A stretch of 64,000 bases of DNA from Pseudisothecium myosuroides (GCA_951799445.1 OX637288.1:28313288-28377287), one strand, 5' to 3'. Positions 10,987-23,882 are shown, counted from the first letter of the stretch. The notes: generated by a model not told the origin, from the sequence alone. Translations and numbers: made by a program.

Positions 10987-13900
10987 ATGGCGAAAAAGAA
11001 AGGAGGAGCCGGGAGGGTTGCCAAAGCAGGGGGCGCTGCAGCCGGTGTTTCTGCCGACGCTCCACCGCCTCGGGAGTTTAACCAAGGAGACCTCGTTTTG
11101 GCAAAAGTGAAGGGTTGGCCAGCATGGCCTGCGCAGGTACGTCGCAATCGACACGTGAGATGGCATTGTTGGACTTTTGAAGCGAGGCTTCAGTGAAATT
11201 TGAGCAGTAATTTTGTTTTTCCGAAGCAGCAAGCCTTTCTGAGGAATTGGCTGATGAACTGGCTTGTACCAAACCCCGTTTCTTGTTTCAATCGCTCGGA
11301 GCACCGTCTTTGCAGTTCCGGCCATTAAAGTAATTCTTTACGGTTGCGACAGCTTGTGTCGAAGGGTCGCTATGTAGATTTCCTGGAAACTTGGTTCTGC
11401 AATCGGACTTAGTTAGGTTTTGTCTTGCTGGCGTAGAAGTACATGAAGCAACCTCCCCTATTTCGAGCGAGTGTTTGAGGTTTTACCCCATTAGACAGTG
11501 ATCCTTACTAGGAGAATTTTGACACTTCTTTGCACTTCCAAACATAATTTCTAGAGGAGAGATGGCTTCATGGAGAACAAAGCATGATAGACAGACTTAC
11601 AAGCTTGCTTGCGAGATTAATGAAAGTATTCTGAGATTAATTGTGGTTTCTGTGATTTTTCTCATGATTTTTCTTATGCCCACTTTTGGAAGACGATGTT
11701 GTAGAATGAAATTTGAAATGAAAACATATGGTGCATGAAACTTGAGTTTTTTGCCACCAGGATCTAGTGGCGATGTCGTCAAATGGCTAAGCTCCCCGCT
11801 GTACGCTTTCGTTGTTTTTTCTAAGGGGGTTAACAGTGTAGCCTGGACGTGGTGGTTCTCCATTGCCCCCCCCCCCCGTGATAGTTTTGTTACCTGACTT
11901 TATTTTTTCGTATCACCTTGGCAGGTTGAGAGATTGGAGACGGAAGGAAGATTCGTCGGGAAGTATTATGTCACATATTTTGGGCCAGGACAGCAAATGT
12001 AAGCGTTCTATCTGTTTTTGTTTTGCATGATAACACTTACTCAGCCGTTGAAGTGGTGCTAAATTGTGGTCGTGTCGTGACAGTGGTTGGTGCACACCGG
12101 CTGAGCTTTCTGATTTTGATGCGGATCAGAAAGAAGCTTCCCGTCAGAGGTCGAAGAGGAAGGTCGATAAGAAGTTTAATTGCGCCCTGGATGAAATATG
12201 TGCCGTGCAAGATGAGCGGGCAGGAATTACTCACAAAGACTCTGCAGACGAGAACGCGGACGTGCCCGAAGATGACGCGCCTCGGGACAGTGGCTTGGAC
12301 GGCCAAGACGATGACACAGCGAAGGAGGGAGATGTCACCAGCGATGTAAAGCATGACGACCCTTATCTTACGCAAGTCGTCACATTGAACCAGCAGGACG
12401 ATTCCGTTCCTTTCAATGATGCAAATCCTGAAGAGGACGTTGAAGACGACGACGCCGAGAAGGATTGGAATGAGAAACCCGAATACAATGGTAGCGATCT
12501 GCAGTCGGGAAGAAGTTCAGAAGGACGAGGGCAACAACAACAAGCTAGTCTCGATGATGTCGTAGGGGAAGGATTAAAGTCGTTTGCAGAGGGCGAAGAG
12601 GCTGATTCGGAGCCAAATGTAGGAACGAGGCGTGCTTTTAGGAACGCCCTGAAGAAACTCAACGAGACGGCTGAGAAAGACCCCGAGTCGAAAACGGAGA
12701 TTCCAGAAAGCGAAGGTCATGTACTGACTTACCAGTATGGGAGGAAGAAGAATCGAAACAAGAACAATAATATTAAGGATGAACCGCCGTTTGCAAATGG
12801 CGCAGGTGCGATTGCTGGCCAAGAAGTCGTTCAAGACTCAGCTCCTTCGCATGCCGAAACCAGCGATTTTCAGAAGAAGATGAAACCTAAAGTTGGTAGA
12901 CCGTCCAAAGCTAGTCAACAAGGTAAAATTGGAGGCAGGGACAGCAAGCCGAATTTTCAACCGATCCGAAGGCCAAATGCTGGGGATAAGGATTTGAAGT
13001 CAGAGAAAGGGAACGGGGGAAGTAAGCACGATGTTAGTGGGAAATTCTCCAAAGATCCTTCCAAGAATGGGCATATTAAGAAAGGAACTTATTCTAAGAA
13101 GGACATGTTCAACTCCAGCGTCAAGGAAAGTGTTTTGGCTGGAGAGAAACGCGAACTTAAGTTGGAGGACAAGAAGGATGTCAAGAGAATGTCGTCAGAG
13201 GCGGACAGATTCAAGAAAGGACCAAAGAAGTCGCAAATATCGAGAAAGGGTTTCGAGGTGGGTTTTCAACTTGGAATTATTTGTGATTCTTTGCTTCTAA
13301 TCGTAAAGCTTGTGTATTGAGTTGGGTTCATTTTGCTCGCACCCTGATGGAGCACTGTATTCATTGGTTCGATGGGATCTCTCACATTATTTAATCAATG
13401 TGGATCTCGATTGAGACATAAGAGTGTCGCGTATGTGTTATTTTGATGCATTTCAAGATAATTCGAACGCTCTAGTTGGGGTACCTTAAGCTTCGCTTGC
13501 AATGTTCGAATTTGTAGAATGCTTAATCTGTACAAGTATCCATCGACGACGCCTCGTTTAGAACCTAATTGACGTTGATTAGCATGACATTGTGGAAGCG
13601 ATCGTGACGGCAGGAGAGGTTTTAATAGGGGTAATTGAATAATTGAGTATTTGTGCTTTAGCAGGAAGGGAAAAAACATTCAGCTGCAGTCAAGCTACGG
13701 GATGATCATGTGAAGAGTAATCTTGATGAAGTCGAGAAGAAAGTTACAACTCCGTCTTCGCTTTTTCTTGGAGGATCTAAAAGCAAAGGTGACCCTAAAG
13801 GAGAGAGTTTTTTTAAGCGGAAAAGGTTTCATGATGGAGAGGGTGAAGGGAAGGAAGAGAATTCGTCTGTGGAAAGGGAGAGAGGCGATGCAGGGACCAG

Positions 13901-16900
13901 TCCGAAAACCGATGTAGACGAGAAGCACCTTCCCTTATCAAAGAGGCCCAAGATGCTTGCTTCAGAAGATAAGTTGTCGGAGGGAAAGCAGAAACACGTG
14001 TCCGTTGGTCGTTCAGGTTTGGACGGTGGCAATGTGGAGAAGTATTCACCCAGAGATGGAAAGTCTAGAGAAAGGGGGACAAGTCTCCCTCCTAAGGCAG
14101 ACAAGGACAGGATGAGGAAAGCTGCACTGGATGGCGAGGCTGCCCTTCCTCCTTCAAAAAGACGAAATCGAGCTTTTGCAGCAATGACTGCTTGTGAAGC
14201 GGAAGCCGCAACCGCCAGTGCAGCGGAATCTAGGGAGCAGCCAGAAAACGGAGCGTCCTCTAACCAAGCGGGTAGTAATGTCACTGCCACTTCTTCCTCT
14301 GAGACTCTAAAGAAAGAGGGTACAGCTGTGTGTGGGTTGCTGGCTGTTGGCACGGCGAGTCCGTTGAAGAATGCCACCGTCACGCCTGACATTTCCAAGT
14401 CTACGGACGGAGGGCTTAAATCGCTGAAAGTAGGAAGCGGCCATGATAATGTTGGTGGCCAGGAGAGAATAGAGAGCAGAAAACCTCTACCCGTGAAAGA
14501 CCCTCAGGCAACGGATTCGCCAAGTAAACACAGTGGCAACGAGGACCCCAGAGAAGTGAAGCGAGGATCCAAGAGGGGTCCTCATGGGAAATCTGATGCA
14601 GAAGGTTTGGTCACGAAAGGTTTTTCAAGTCCTATTCCCACGAAATCAAGCTTGGAAGGTGGAACAGAGAAACGTAAAGGACATTTGACTGGTTCTGAAA
14701 GTGGGAAACTGAGTACAGCTACAGCTGAAGCGTTTCCATCCCTTGCGAAGCCAGTTTTGGAGGACTCAATCATAAAGAACGCGTGAGTATTTCTACGTCC
14801 TTTGCTGTGTTGATGCTACTTTTGCTGATATATGTGGTCAGTGACTGCTGATTGTGCGCTGTGCGATTATTACCTATCCGTACTCAATGTGTTTTGTTGT
14901 TACTATTTGAATTTGGGAAATGAGCGAGGTTCTTCACCTAGCATGCATATGTTGACGAATTTATCCTCCTGGTGACGACAACTTTGATATAATGTATGGA
15001 TCGTTGCGTCCTGTACTGATCACAGCTCTTTGTTAATGTAATTAGGGTTGCGCTTGCCAATGAGAAGAGGAATGCGCTGAAGAGGGAGGGAGATTCATCT
15101 GCCTCAATGAAGGTCCTTATTGCCGCTGCTCAGGCTAAGCAACGGGCTCGACAATATTCTACAGGTAAGACTAATTCAATTTTCTCTGCATTTTATTTTT
15201 GTGTGAAGGTTGTCCGCTTCAAGTCTTGGGGTCAGTTTTGCACCTTCGAGGGTGCATCGTCTGTTGGCCGTTCAATTTAACGGAGACTTTTTTGAACTCG
15301 TGCAGGTGGATCTGGGTCATTGGGTTTTGCAGAATTTGACAAAGTAACGAACAGCATGGTTTGTAGCCCTTCTCCTTCACAGAGAAGAGGCAGTTCAAGA
15401 CTCACGTCACCAATTCAACATGGTCAGGCAGTGGTCATGGATCTGCACGATCGACATGCTGGATGGAATTCTAGTGTTGACGAGAGGTCAGGGGTTTTAT
15501 CAGCAGAGCCAACAATTGACACGGAAGCCACTATTGCCCGGGATACTTTTGTGGGTATGCTGGAGACAGTTTCGCGCACAAAGGACAGCATTGGACGCAC
15601 AACCCGGCAGGCTATGGATTGTGCAAAGCATGGAATCGCTGAGCAGGTCAGTTTCAGGGTAGCGGTTTTGTGGTGTGTTTGGTCCCGGTAACTTGCCTTG
15701 ATGAGATTGTGAAGTTCGAATTGAAAGGGTAACTGATAAGTCAAGCGTAACAGCATTTCAGCGGGGCACAGCTTATCTCTGTAGCTTGATGTTGATGCAT
15801 CGTCATCACATGATATTTAGATGGTGAGCGTTTTTCTTTATGTGCGTGTTGGTTAGTGCTGATGAAAGAGCTGTCTTTCAGGCTTACCGAAAGTGACGTA
15901 CATTTTGTAGATCGTTGAAATCATTGTGCGGAAATTGGAGAATGAGCCCAGCTTTCATCGGCGGGTGGACTTCTGGTTTCTCCTAGATTCGGTCACTCAA
16001 GTTGCTCATACACAGAAAGGTGAGGTTTCTCTGTGATTGTGCTTTTTCGTTGTGCGGAGCAAGATCTAGTACTGTCAAGTAATTCCACTGTCGCGTCAAG
16101 GATTGTTTTTTTTTTGGATCCTCATTTCCTCACGTGGAGATTCCGCTTATTTGTGAGGTGCCCGCTTGGTTTGATTCTTTGCCTTACCTCTTTTCAGATA
16201 GTGTAAGGCGCATCCATGGTGCACTTATTTGTATGCATTTTATCGATGGGATGGTTTGCTATGCTTCGAATATGCTTAAGAACGCTGGAGCCTTTTTAAC
16301 GGTAGTAATATATTTCTTGTGGTGCTTTTGGACCCATCAGTCTTGGCGTACCTTCCAATTGTGCAAGATTCTCTTCCGCGGATACTGAATGCAGCTGCTC
16401 CACCGGGAGGTGTTGCTCGCGAGAACAGAAAACAATGCCTTAAGGTAAGGTGGTGTTTACCATGGCATGCTATTTCATGTGATTTGTCTCTTCTTAGTTT
16501 CGGTATTCTATTATGCTCTCCTTCTACTTGAAGGTCATTAGTCAGGTCTTGTGTATGAATGTTTTACACTTCGAGAAATCATTTTTACGCTGTCGAATTG
16601 TAATAAAAATATTCTTGAGCATTCACTGTTCAGCTTTTTTGTTGTCACGCTTCTGTATATGTCTCCTCTCCATTTTTTCTCTGTAGTCTGTAGTGATTGC
16701 TCTATTGCGAGGTCAGAGCTGTTTGCTGAATACAATCCTTATTGAACTAACAGATAGTCCTTGTGTAGGTGCTGAATTTGTGGCTCGAACGAAAGGTTAT
16801 GCCGGAGTCAATTTTGCGTCATTTTATGAATGAAATAGAGTCGCACAATGATGACAAGGGGTTGCCTGGAGGGGGTCACCGCCGCCTTTCTCGATATGAG

Positions 16901-19088
16901 CGTGGAGTGGACGATCCCGTGAGGGATATGGATGGCATGTTAGTTGACGAGTATGGAAGGTAATGGTCCATTTGTATTTCTTATTGCTAGAACGAGCTCA
17001 TGTGGTGTCTTTAATTGAGAGCTCTCACTCAATCAGCCAATATCGTTATGTGAGTGAGCTGATGTTGAATATTTGCGTTGATCTGCGAACCCCTGTTAGT
17101 ATTTTTTATTTGAGCTCTCTGTGCGTGGAATTGCATGCCTGATCAGAGGTTGTGCCAGTACAGAAGACAAATTGTTTATCTGACTTTGAATAACAACGAG
17201 TCCTCCCTAATCTGCAATTTTTCTGCTCAGGTCAGTTGCAACGTGTTGACGTAGTGTATGGCACTTGTGGTCTCGCTTAGGAAGTGCAATGATTTTTGAC
17301 TATTGGCCTTTGCTCTGCAGCAATGCATCCTTGAATCTACCAGACGGATTTTCTATCATTCCTCAATTATACGAGGATGATGAAGAGGGCAGTGAAGACG
17401 GCGACAAGAAATTAGACACCCAGTCTTTAAACACTATCAACACAACCCGTTCAACTAAAGCAGAGGACGCTATTGAAAAGTTCCATACTGTTTTAGAAGA
17501 CGTGGACGGTGAGCTTGAGATGGAGGACGTCTCGCCAACTGCGGATTCGGAGCTTTTAGCTAACAAGGAGCGTGAACGACTTTTAGCTGATCATTTTACC
17601 GAGGAGGCTCAGTCAAATTCTACTCAGCCCCCTCTGCCATTGGATCCTCCCCCTTCTGTTCCATCGCCCCCGCCTCTGCCAGCAGACCCGCCTCCTTCCC
17701 CTCCTCCACCGCCCCGATCCCCGCCTCCGCCGTTGACGACATCACAGTCAAAATATCCCAAGGCGGGGATTGCCAGCATGCAGAATTCAACTCGCTCTCA
17801 GGAGAGTAATCACCAGCAGAGCGATTCACCGTCGACGCCGTCTGCTTATTCAGGCCATCAGGGTCAAGGAAACCTTGGGCTTTCTCAAGTGAGTCATCTA
17901 GCACTTCGTTTGCACATATTTTCATACCAGACTCTACTTGATTCAAGTCATTGGTTTGCAGCCTTTTAAGGCTTCATCTAATAAACAAACACCTGCTCGT
18001 ATTTAATCTCAGGGAGGCTCCAGATCAAACCCATATCCAACTGGTTCAATGAGCCAATTAGCCATGCCGCTGGAATCTCCGCTTCCTCCACCTCCTTCGC
18101 AACATAGCAGTCCAGGCTTTGCCCAAAGTGCTTCCACCGGAATACGTCTTCCACCCCCTCCGCCTCTTCCTCCTGCATTCCGTCCGCAACGGGTGTGGCC
18201 TGACACTTCAGCCTCCCCAGCTGGAGATTCTGACATTTCTCCCCGATTAGCCAGGCTTGGAGAAGACCAAGTTCGACAAGGTCTTCAAGAGGTCTCTGGT
18301 GGCGAACGAGTTGGGGGAGAGTTGCCTAGTGCGCAACAAGATGTTGGACCCGCACATAGTGGAGGTTGTACAAGCTCTGGACCTCCAGAAGGTGCAGTCG
18401 ATCTCCTTCTATGTCCTATAATACTGCCCTGCCTTGTCTGCCTCCGTGTGTTACATCCTCAATGCCAAAGTTTATTTATTTTAATATTCTTGGATGTGTA
18501 CAGGGGCAAAACCAGGAGATCAACCATCAGCAGGTGCCCTGTCTGGTTATTCTTCAAATCCTCCGCTTTATTTAAACCAAGACCAAATATATAGAATGAA
18601 TTCTGGTGTCCGACCTGGACCAGGTGCACAGTTTCAGTATGGACCCCCAGTGATGCAGCCCCCGATGCGGGGTCGACCATTTGGGGGACACTTTAGTCCA
18701 CATGCACAATATCAAGGATCTGCTATGAATCCTCCAGGTATACCCTGATTGGCTGTTACATTTGTGAAGTACACATGTGCTTCAAATCAATGATTTGCTG
18801 AACTGGATTTTCATGTATGTTTTCTGTTCGTGGGTCATGGGTTATATTCATGCGTCCTATTTTGTCAGTGTAGTGGCATCTTTTATAAGGAGGTATGCAC
18901 ATGCTGTGAAAAGGTTGCAAGATTCTCTGTTGTGCTCTACAGAAACTTGGATTATTCTTGCTTGTAAGCTTTGTTTGGAGTTGTGATTTAATTGATTTCA
19001 GCTGGTGTGTCCAGGTAGTCAGGGCCCGATGCAGATGCTTGCCTTCAGACCTGGTGGTCCTTCCCACAGTTCGTGGAGGCCAGCCTAA
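10987..19088 (+). CDS. HUA2-like protein (ENHANCER OF AG-4 protein 2 family), PWWP and CID domains
   Basis: Coding exons: 10987-11136, 11925-11998, 12084-13257, 13665-14782, 15046-15164, 15306-15646, 15911-16019, 16341-16444, 16769-16959, 17321-17888, 18013-18391, 18504-18737, 19015-19088. All junctions are GT..AG with matching phases and give 1544 residues (Arabidopsis HUA2 is about 1390). Residues about 32-105 form a PWWP domain (GDLVLAKVKGWPAWPAQ, then YYVTYFGPGQQ) expected to bind methylated histone tails. A long acidic and Lys/Ser-rich region follows. Around 960-1120 is the CID/RPR domain that binds the RNA polymerase II C-terminal tail (SRTKDSIGRTTRQAMDCAK; AAAPPG; RENRKQCLK). Next come proline-rich tracts (about 1229-1265 and 1320-1400) and the family's C-terminal WRPA ending. 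HUA2-class proteins act in the nucleus on transcription and pre-mRNA processing. The join at 16019/16341 lacks the short segment that usually follows QK in the CID, so a micro-exon may be missed there. Confidence 0.93.
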
Positions 19089-20174
19089 TTTATTGGTGGC
19101 GATCAACAGGTAGAATTCGCCTCATTTACTGCAGTCTAGGTGTGATTTTCAGCGGCTTCTGAACCTAATTAGTGTGGTTGATGGGCCCTGAGCAGCCGCT
19201 GGGGTGGACCCCTGTGAAGCAGATCTGAAAAGATGTGGTGCGGATCTGTCTTTTCATTTGATGTATACTATCTTCTGGCAGGTGCATGCTTGGGATTTTC
19301 GTGCAATTACTGGATGACTGGCCATGAATGATGAACCCGGAGCATAGTGAGGTTTTGGGTTCTAGTTGCCTAAGATTGTTGAGCCTCGGAGGATTCGTAG
19401 GAGTCTTGGAGCTCTGACGATGAGGTGATCTCTTCGTTGGAGAGAAAATGTTTCGGGTGGAGTAGTATATGAAGGTACTTTATTGAATGTTTAGGATGAA
19501 ACCAGCGTTAGAGTAGGCTGGGCGTCGTTTGTACATTCTCTTGTTTCCATTTCAAGCCTGCTGATTGCAGACGTTAGCACCGTAGATTTTGTATCTGTAT
19601 GGAAGAGGTTTTGGCATCTTGGCTCACAACCTGATGCTGTTGAACTATTTTCACATCTTGCAGGCTTTTGGTATGGCTTCGGCTCTTTTCGCACGACACC
19701 TTTCGTTCTGGATTCCATGACAAGTCGTTTTGCTTGTATAGTAGTGGAATCTGAATGAACTGAATGGGCTGGAATTCAGTACTTCTGATGTGTTATAAAT
19801 TTGCATTTACCGCCAACTCTCCCGCGTGCAGATTGTAAATACCAATTTTAAGGAGAGATTATGGTTTTCTTTTGCTTCTAGTGTGTCGTTGTTGATTATG
19901 AGTACTGTGCATTGCCAATAAGGATCGGCAGTCTCAGAATCGTGATGCTCTTGAAGTGTACCGGTAATGAATCGTGATGATTTGTTTTACTGTGACTTTC
20001 AGTTCTGCAAAGGCCATAAATTCTTCACTTCGAGGATAATGGAAGTTTGAGCAGTGAATCTTCCTCATTGAAAGCTCCTTCCAGATCAGAAAACTATTTT
20101 GATTTCTTATCAGTAACTGTCATGGCGTTGGCGCCATACAAGGGCGTCGGGCGTCTTCAAAGGTCGTTGTACAG
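19089..20174. other. 3' flank of the HUA2-like gene
   Basis: No coding signal. The first several hundred bases have transcript-like mixed composition and probably include the 3' UTR of the HUA2-like gene. I cannot place the polyadenylation site. The sequence then runs directly into the left end of the Tc1-type transposon. Confidence 0.4.
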
Positions 20175-22281
20175 TACTGTACAGTACCCACCAAGTCTGA
20201 ACCGTGCAGGCCTTGCTCGAGCTGAAAATGAGCAGTGAACTCATAACTTCAAAATCACACCAAAGACTCAAAAATTTATGAAATTGCAATCTGTAAAATG
20301 CGTTTGGAAGATATAGAAGTCTAGTTTTGTATTACATTAATTTATTACATTGACAAAGTCAAAAAGTACAACAATAGTGCATTTTGTAGCATGGTATCTA
20401 CCATCTTGTACTCCCACCCCCTGCATTAATTACAGCCTTCATTCGGTGAGGCATGCTAGCAATGAGAATGTGAAGAGTCTCCATTGATATGGCTTCCCAT
20501 GCCTGCTCAATGCTCTTAACCAATTCATCTTTGTTGTTTGGTCTAGTCTCATTTTGCACGAAGTCTTTTAGAATCATCCATACATTCTCTATAGGATTCA
20601 AGTCCGGTGAATTAGCAGGCCATGTGAACTTTTTGATCTTATGCGCTTCTCGCCATTGTTTTGGTAAGGTACTCCGATGCACTGGGGCACCATCCTCCAT
20701 GAGATGAAGACTTTGAGGATTATCATGCATGAAGTAAAAGCCACTCAATCAACATTGATACACAATGTCCACAAAATTAGCACTTGTTCGTCTATCGGAT
20801 GGCATGATAACAATGGGGCACTTCTCATAACCTGTAAAAGCACCCCAAATCATGACAGATGTCCGTCCAGATTTGAAGATGGGTGCTAGGCAATCCCATG
20901 AATAACGTTCGTACGCTCGCCGCCAGACTTTAACTTGACGAGAATTCTTGCCTATCTCAAATGAAGACTCATCTGTCCATATTACATTCATCCAATCAGA
21001 AACTGTCCAACTCTCATATTTTCTAGCAAAGGCCAATCGATCAGCCTTGTGCTTGTCATTGAGAAATGGCTTCTTTGCTACAACTCGGTTACGAAATCCT
21101 AAACGTTTAATCTCCTTCCTTAACGTGCTTGCACAAACTTTCTCACTCATATTTTCTATGATGGATACAAGTGGTATGCGTCTATTTTGTGTAAGAATGC
21201 GTCCCAATTCCCTCCTACCTCGATCAGTCAATTTGCAACGTCGACGGACAGCCTTACGAGTGACCACTGTTCCTTCATCGCGGAATTTATTCAAGACATA
21301 CTCAACAGTAGTATGTGGTATGCCTAACTTTGCTCCAATGCTACGTTGTGACATGCCTGAACGACTCATTCCAACTATTATGCCTTTTTTCTCTGTACTC
21401 AAACGACGACCTCCCATTTCTCACAACTCCAGATTACAATCTCACACACTTTTAAATGAAATGCTAACCAACTGAGATGCAATAAGTACCCTGCCACAAG
21501 CCCACAACATGACACCAACATATGTAAAACATTAGAATGTCAACAATGATCAATTCATTCAAAGAAGATTCATATAAAAATCAGTATTTCAATAAACAAG
21601 AAACATGAAATCAAATCAAATCCATCTCCATCTTCATGAGCTAGCTAACTTATTGCAGAAGGAAAATGGAACTACATCGTCCAAGCAGCAATTGACTGAG
21701 CAGCAAAGCAACAATGGATTGAGCAGCAATGGACAGGGCAGTAATGGACTGAGTGAGCAGCAGGGCAAGGCAGCTCAATGGAAGCACAATGTCAATGATT
21801 GGAGACAGTGAATCAAAGAGTACACATACCTTCACAAGTCTGTAGCTCAAAATATGCTCAAAATCTTGACAGAAGTTACACAACGAAAATGGATGTCATT
21901 CCACACTCAAGCACCATCTTCCAAAATGACATTTGAAGTGCATCTATCCACTCACAAGCTTCATTTATACAAAATTTCAGCTCATTTCAAGCAAATCCGT
22001 GAACTCCATGTGCTTTGATATTTTTCAAAGTTGTGTACACGTTCAACCACCACAGTGACACATGTTTGCTTAATTGGATTTATCATAGATCTTTTACTAT
22101 ATCTCATTAAATGCTTAATGACACTTGTAACTAAAGTACTAATCTCACCTAACACCACTAATTTTAGTTCCTACATTGAACAAGTGAAAGAAAAAGAGGC
22201 GTTCAAAGTCAAGATCCCTGTAGCTTCACTGTGGCTTTCTCCGGTGCTGCACGGTTCAGACTTGGTGGGTACTGTACAGTA
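20175..22281 (-). mobile_element. Tc1-type DNA transposon, about 2.1 kb, with a broken transposase
   Basis: Inverted ends of about 33 bp (20177-20209 and 22247-22279) begin CTGTACAGTACCC, continue through CACCAAGTCTGAACCGTGCAG, and are flanked by TA (20175-20176 and 22280-22281), the Tc1/mariner target duplication. The transposase lies on the minus strand close to the left end. About 830 bp between its start and the right end is non-coding apart from a Gln/Asn-rich short frame at 21605-21811. The ends look identical over the TIR, so the insertion may not be very old. The outermost 14 bp, GTACTGTACAGTAC, is itself a palindrome, so the exact boundary could shift by a few bases. Confidence 0.85.
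20398..21417 (-). pseudogene. Tc1-type (DD34E) transposase with one in-frame stop
   Basis: Translation from 21417 gives 222 residues, then a TGA at 20749-20751, then 115 more residues in the same frame to 20398, so the length of about 338 codons is that of a full Tc1 transposase. Residues about 7-50 and 60-115 form the paired helix-turn-helix DNA-binding region (SQRSIGAKLGIPHTTVEYVL; SIIENMSEK..ASTLRKEI). The catalytic triad is visible: D149 (IWTDESSFE), D242 (MEDGAPVH) and E277 (NSPDLNPIENVW), with exactly 34 residues between the last two. This DD34E spacing is the Tc1 type. Plant mariner-like elements are usually DD39D. Nothing else is damaged, so only the stop prevents a full-length product. 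Confidence 0.9.
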
Positions 22282-22827
22282 CAGTGGCCTACCAAAAAGA
22301 TAAGTGATGGCAATTTGGACAATCAATTTTCTTTGCATAATGTAAAACATTTTTGTTTGGCATAATCAACATTGATATCTTATGCAATCCCAACTTGGAA
22401 ATTCCCAATCAACCATACCAATTTCAGTTTCAAAAAACTAAAACTCCATTCTTGGTGATTTTTTTAACTTAATTTTCACGGTTTTACATGAAAATTCATT
22501 GAACATTGGTGATGAATTTTTTTAAATTTGACTACGGAGATATGTAGGAAACCTCCATACGCACATCTTTCCTTCAATAAGCATCTCCAAAAGGAATTCA
22601 CAATTCCCTCTAAAGAGGTTTCCATTTTGGCGTGATTTTGCCTTTAGTTTGAAAATAAACATCTCTTTATTCTAATTAGATTTTTGCATTTTCCCTTCTT
22701 GTTGTATCTAATTTCGTGCATGTGAGAGTGATGGTACAGTTCATTTGCAAAAAACTAATTTCATTAAAGAGATGTTTCTTTTCAAAACTGAAGGCAAAAT
22801 TTTGTATCTTTTTGGTAGGCCACTATA
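22280..22827. mobile_element. Small Tc1-ended non-autonomous element abutting the Tc1 transposon
   Basis: A 19-bp perfect inverted repeat, AGTGGCCTACCAAAAAGAT at 22283-22301 and its reverse complement at 22806-22824, is extended by one more position that mismatches, and both sides carry TA (22280-22281 and 22826-22827). CAGTGG..CCAAAAAGAT strongly resembles classic Tc1 family ends. At about 544 bp and without a coding frame, it behaves like a MITE. It shares its left TA with the right end of the larger transposon. Confidence 0.6.
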
Positions 22828-23180
22828 CAATAGAATAGGGTCCAATAATTTTACAAATTGCCTAATGTACCATTCAAAAACATTTCTATATATGTAGAAT
22901 ATATTTGACATTTTTGTCTTGTAATTAGCATGCAATTCCCATACAATCCCAATCAAATATACCAAATTTTACTTTTAAAAAACAAAATTCCATTTTGGGT
23001 GAATCATTTCAATTATTATTCATTATAAATGATTAGAAAACAATGGTGATGAATTTTTGTAAATGATTGGTTAGACATGTAGGAAAAATCCATATATACA
23101 TTATTTCTTCTATAAGCATTTTAATTTTTTTTTGGATTCCCTCTATTGATATTACAATGTTGGGGTGACATACTTTTGAA
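22330..23180 (+). repeat. Degenerate direct duplication of about 300 bp
   Basis: The stretch 22330-22650 and the stretch about 22890-23180 align end to end: both contain ATGCAATCCCAA / ATGCAATTCCCA, then CAACCATACCAA / CAAATATACCAAA, AACATTGGTGATGAATTTTT / AACAATGGTGATGAATTTTT, ATGTAGGAAA, and a C/T-rich TTCCTTCAATAAGCAT-type end. The first copy is inside the small Tc1-ended element and the second is just outside it. Divergence suggests an old event. Confidence 0.6.
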
Positions 23181-23282
23181 ATCGGCATGGTAGTAACTAA
23201 AATGATATAGTATGTAATTATTAAAGAAAACCCAACGTTTAAAACAAAATTCTTATAACAAGAGGAGTCAAAATCTACTAAC

Positions 23283-23882
23283 TATGGCGGGAAAATTTGA
23301 AAAAAAAACATTTTTTTCTGACTTCAAATGCTATTATCTTGAAATTTGTAATCACAAAGTTCTTGAAATTTTTCCCACATGTTCAAAATGTTTTTTTTTT
23401 TATATTTCATCATTTGGATTTCAAAAAAATATGTCCTCACTTTAAAAGAAATCATCAGAAGTTGACTACTACATTGCCACTTTACTTGACTTCCTTGCAT
23501 TGCAAGGTGATTTTGAGTAAGGGGATCCGCCTTATTTGCTTCTAAAATTTTGCATATGTGTACCTTACAAGATGTGTTATTCAATGGTAGAGTGAAAAAA
23601 ATTCATCCAAGGCAAGAATTTTACTCCAAGAGGGTTCAAAGTCTCTTGCCCTTGTCTCACAACAATTGAAAAGAAGTTTTTTTAATCCAACTTCAAATGT
23701 TATAATCTTTCAATCCATGCGGTCAAATGGTCTGAAATCTTTTCCACACATTTCTATAATATTTTACTACACTTTTATAGGGTTGAAGTTCAATTTTTTT
23801 TTCAATGTTAGTCAATGTACTAGAAACTAGCAATTGCTGATGATTCCTCTTTAAAAACACTTTTGATCCTTTAAGAGTTAAA
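23283..23882. repeat. Fragments related to TTAA-family A
   Basis: Two degenerate stretches (about 23310-23400 and 23674-23770) match the conserved internal block of family A (CTTCAAATGCTATTATCTT; CTTCAAATGTTATAATCTTT). The second is followed by a decayed terminus, CCTTTAAGAGTTAA, at 23868-23881. No left end is visible. Confidence 0.4.

Noticed and set aside
11866..11877. Run of 12 C as a possible frameshift site
   Set aside because: It lies inside intron 1 of the HUA2-like gene and does not touch the coding frame.
12363..12662. Long open frames antisense to HUA2-like exons (also 13829-14398 and 17620-17946)
   Set aside because: They mirror the coding exons on the plus strand, whose reading is confirmed by domain content and splice phase. 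The antisense frames have no family resemblance.
16134..16388. Open frame overlapping exon 8 of the HUA2-like gene
   Set aside because: It is mostly intron sequence in another frame. The splice-phase model fits the CID domain without it.
21605..21811. Gln/Asn-rich frame as a second transposon gene
   Set aside because: It rests on a short low-complexity repeat of GAGCAGCAA-like units upstream of the transposase and has no other support.
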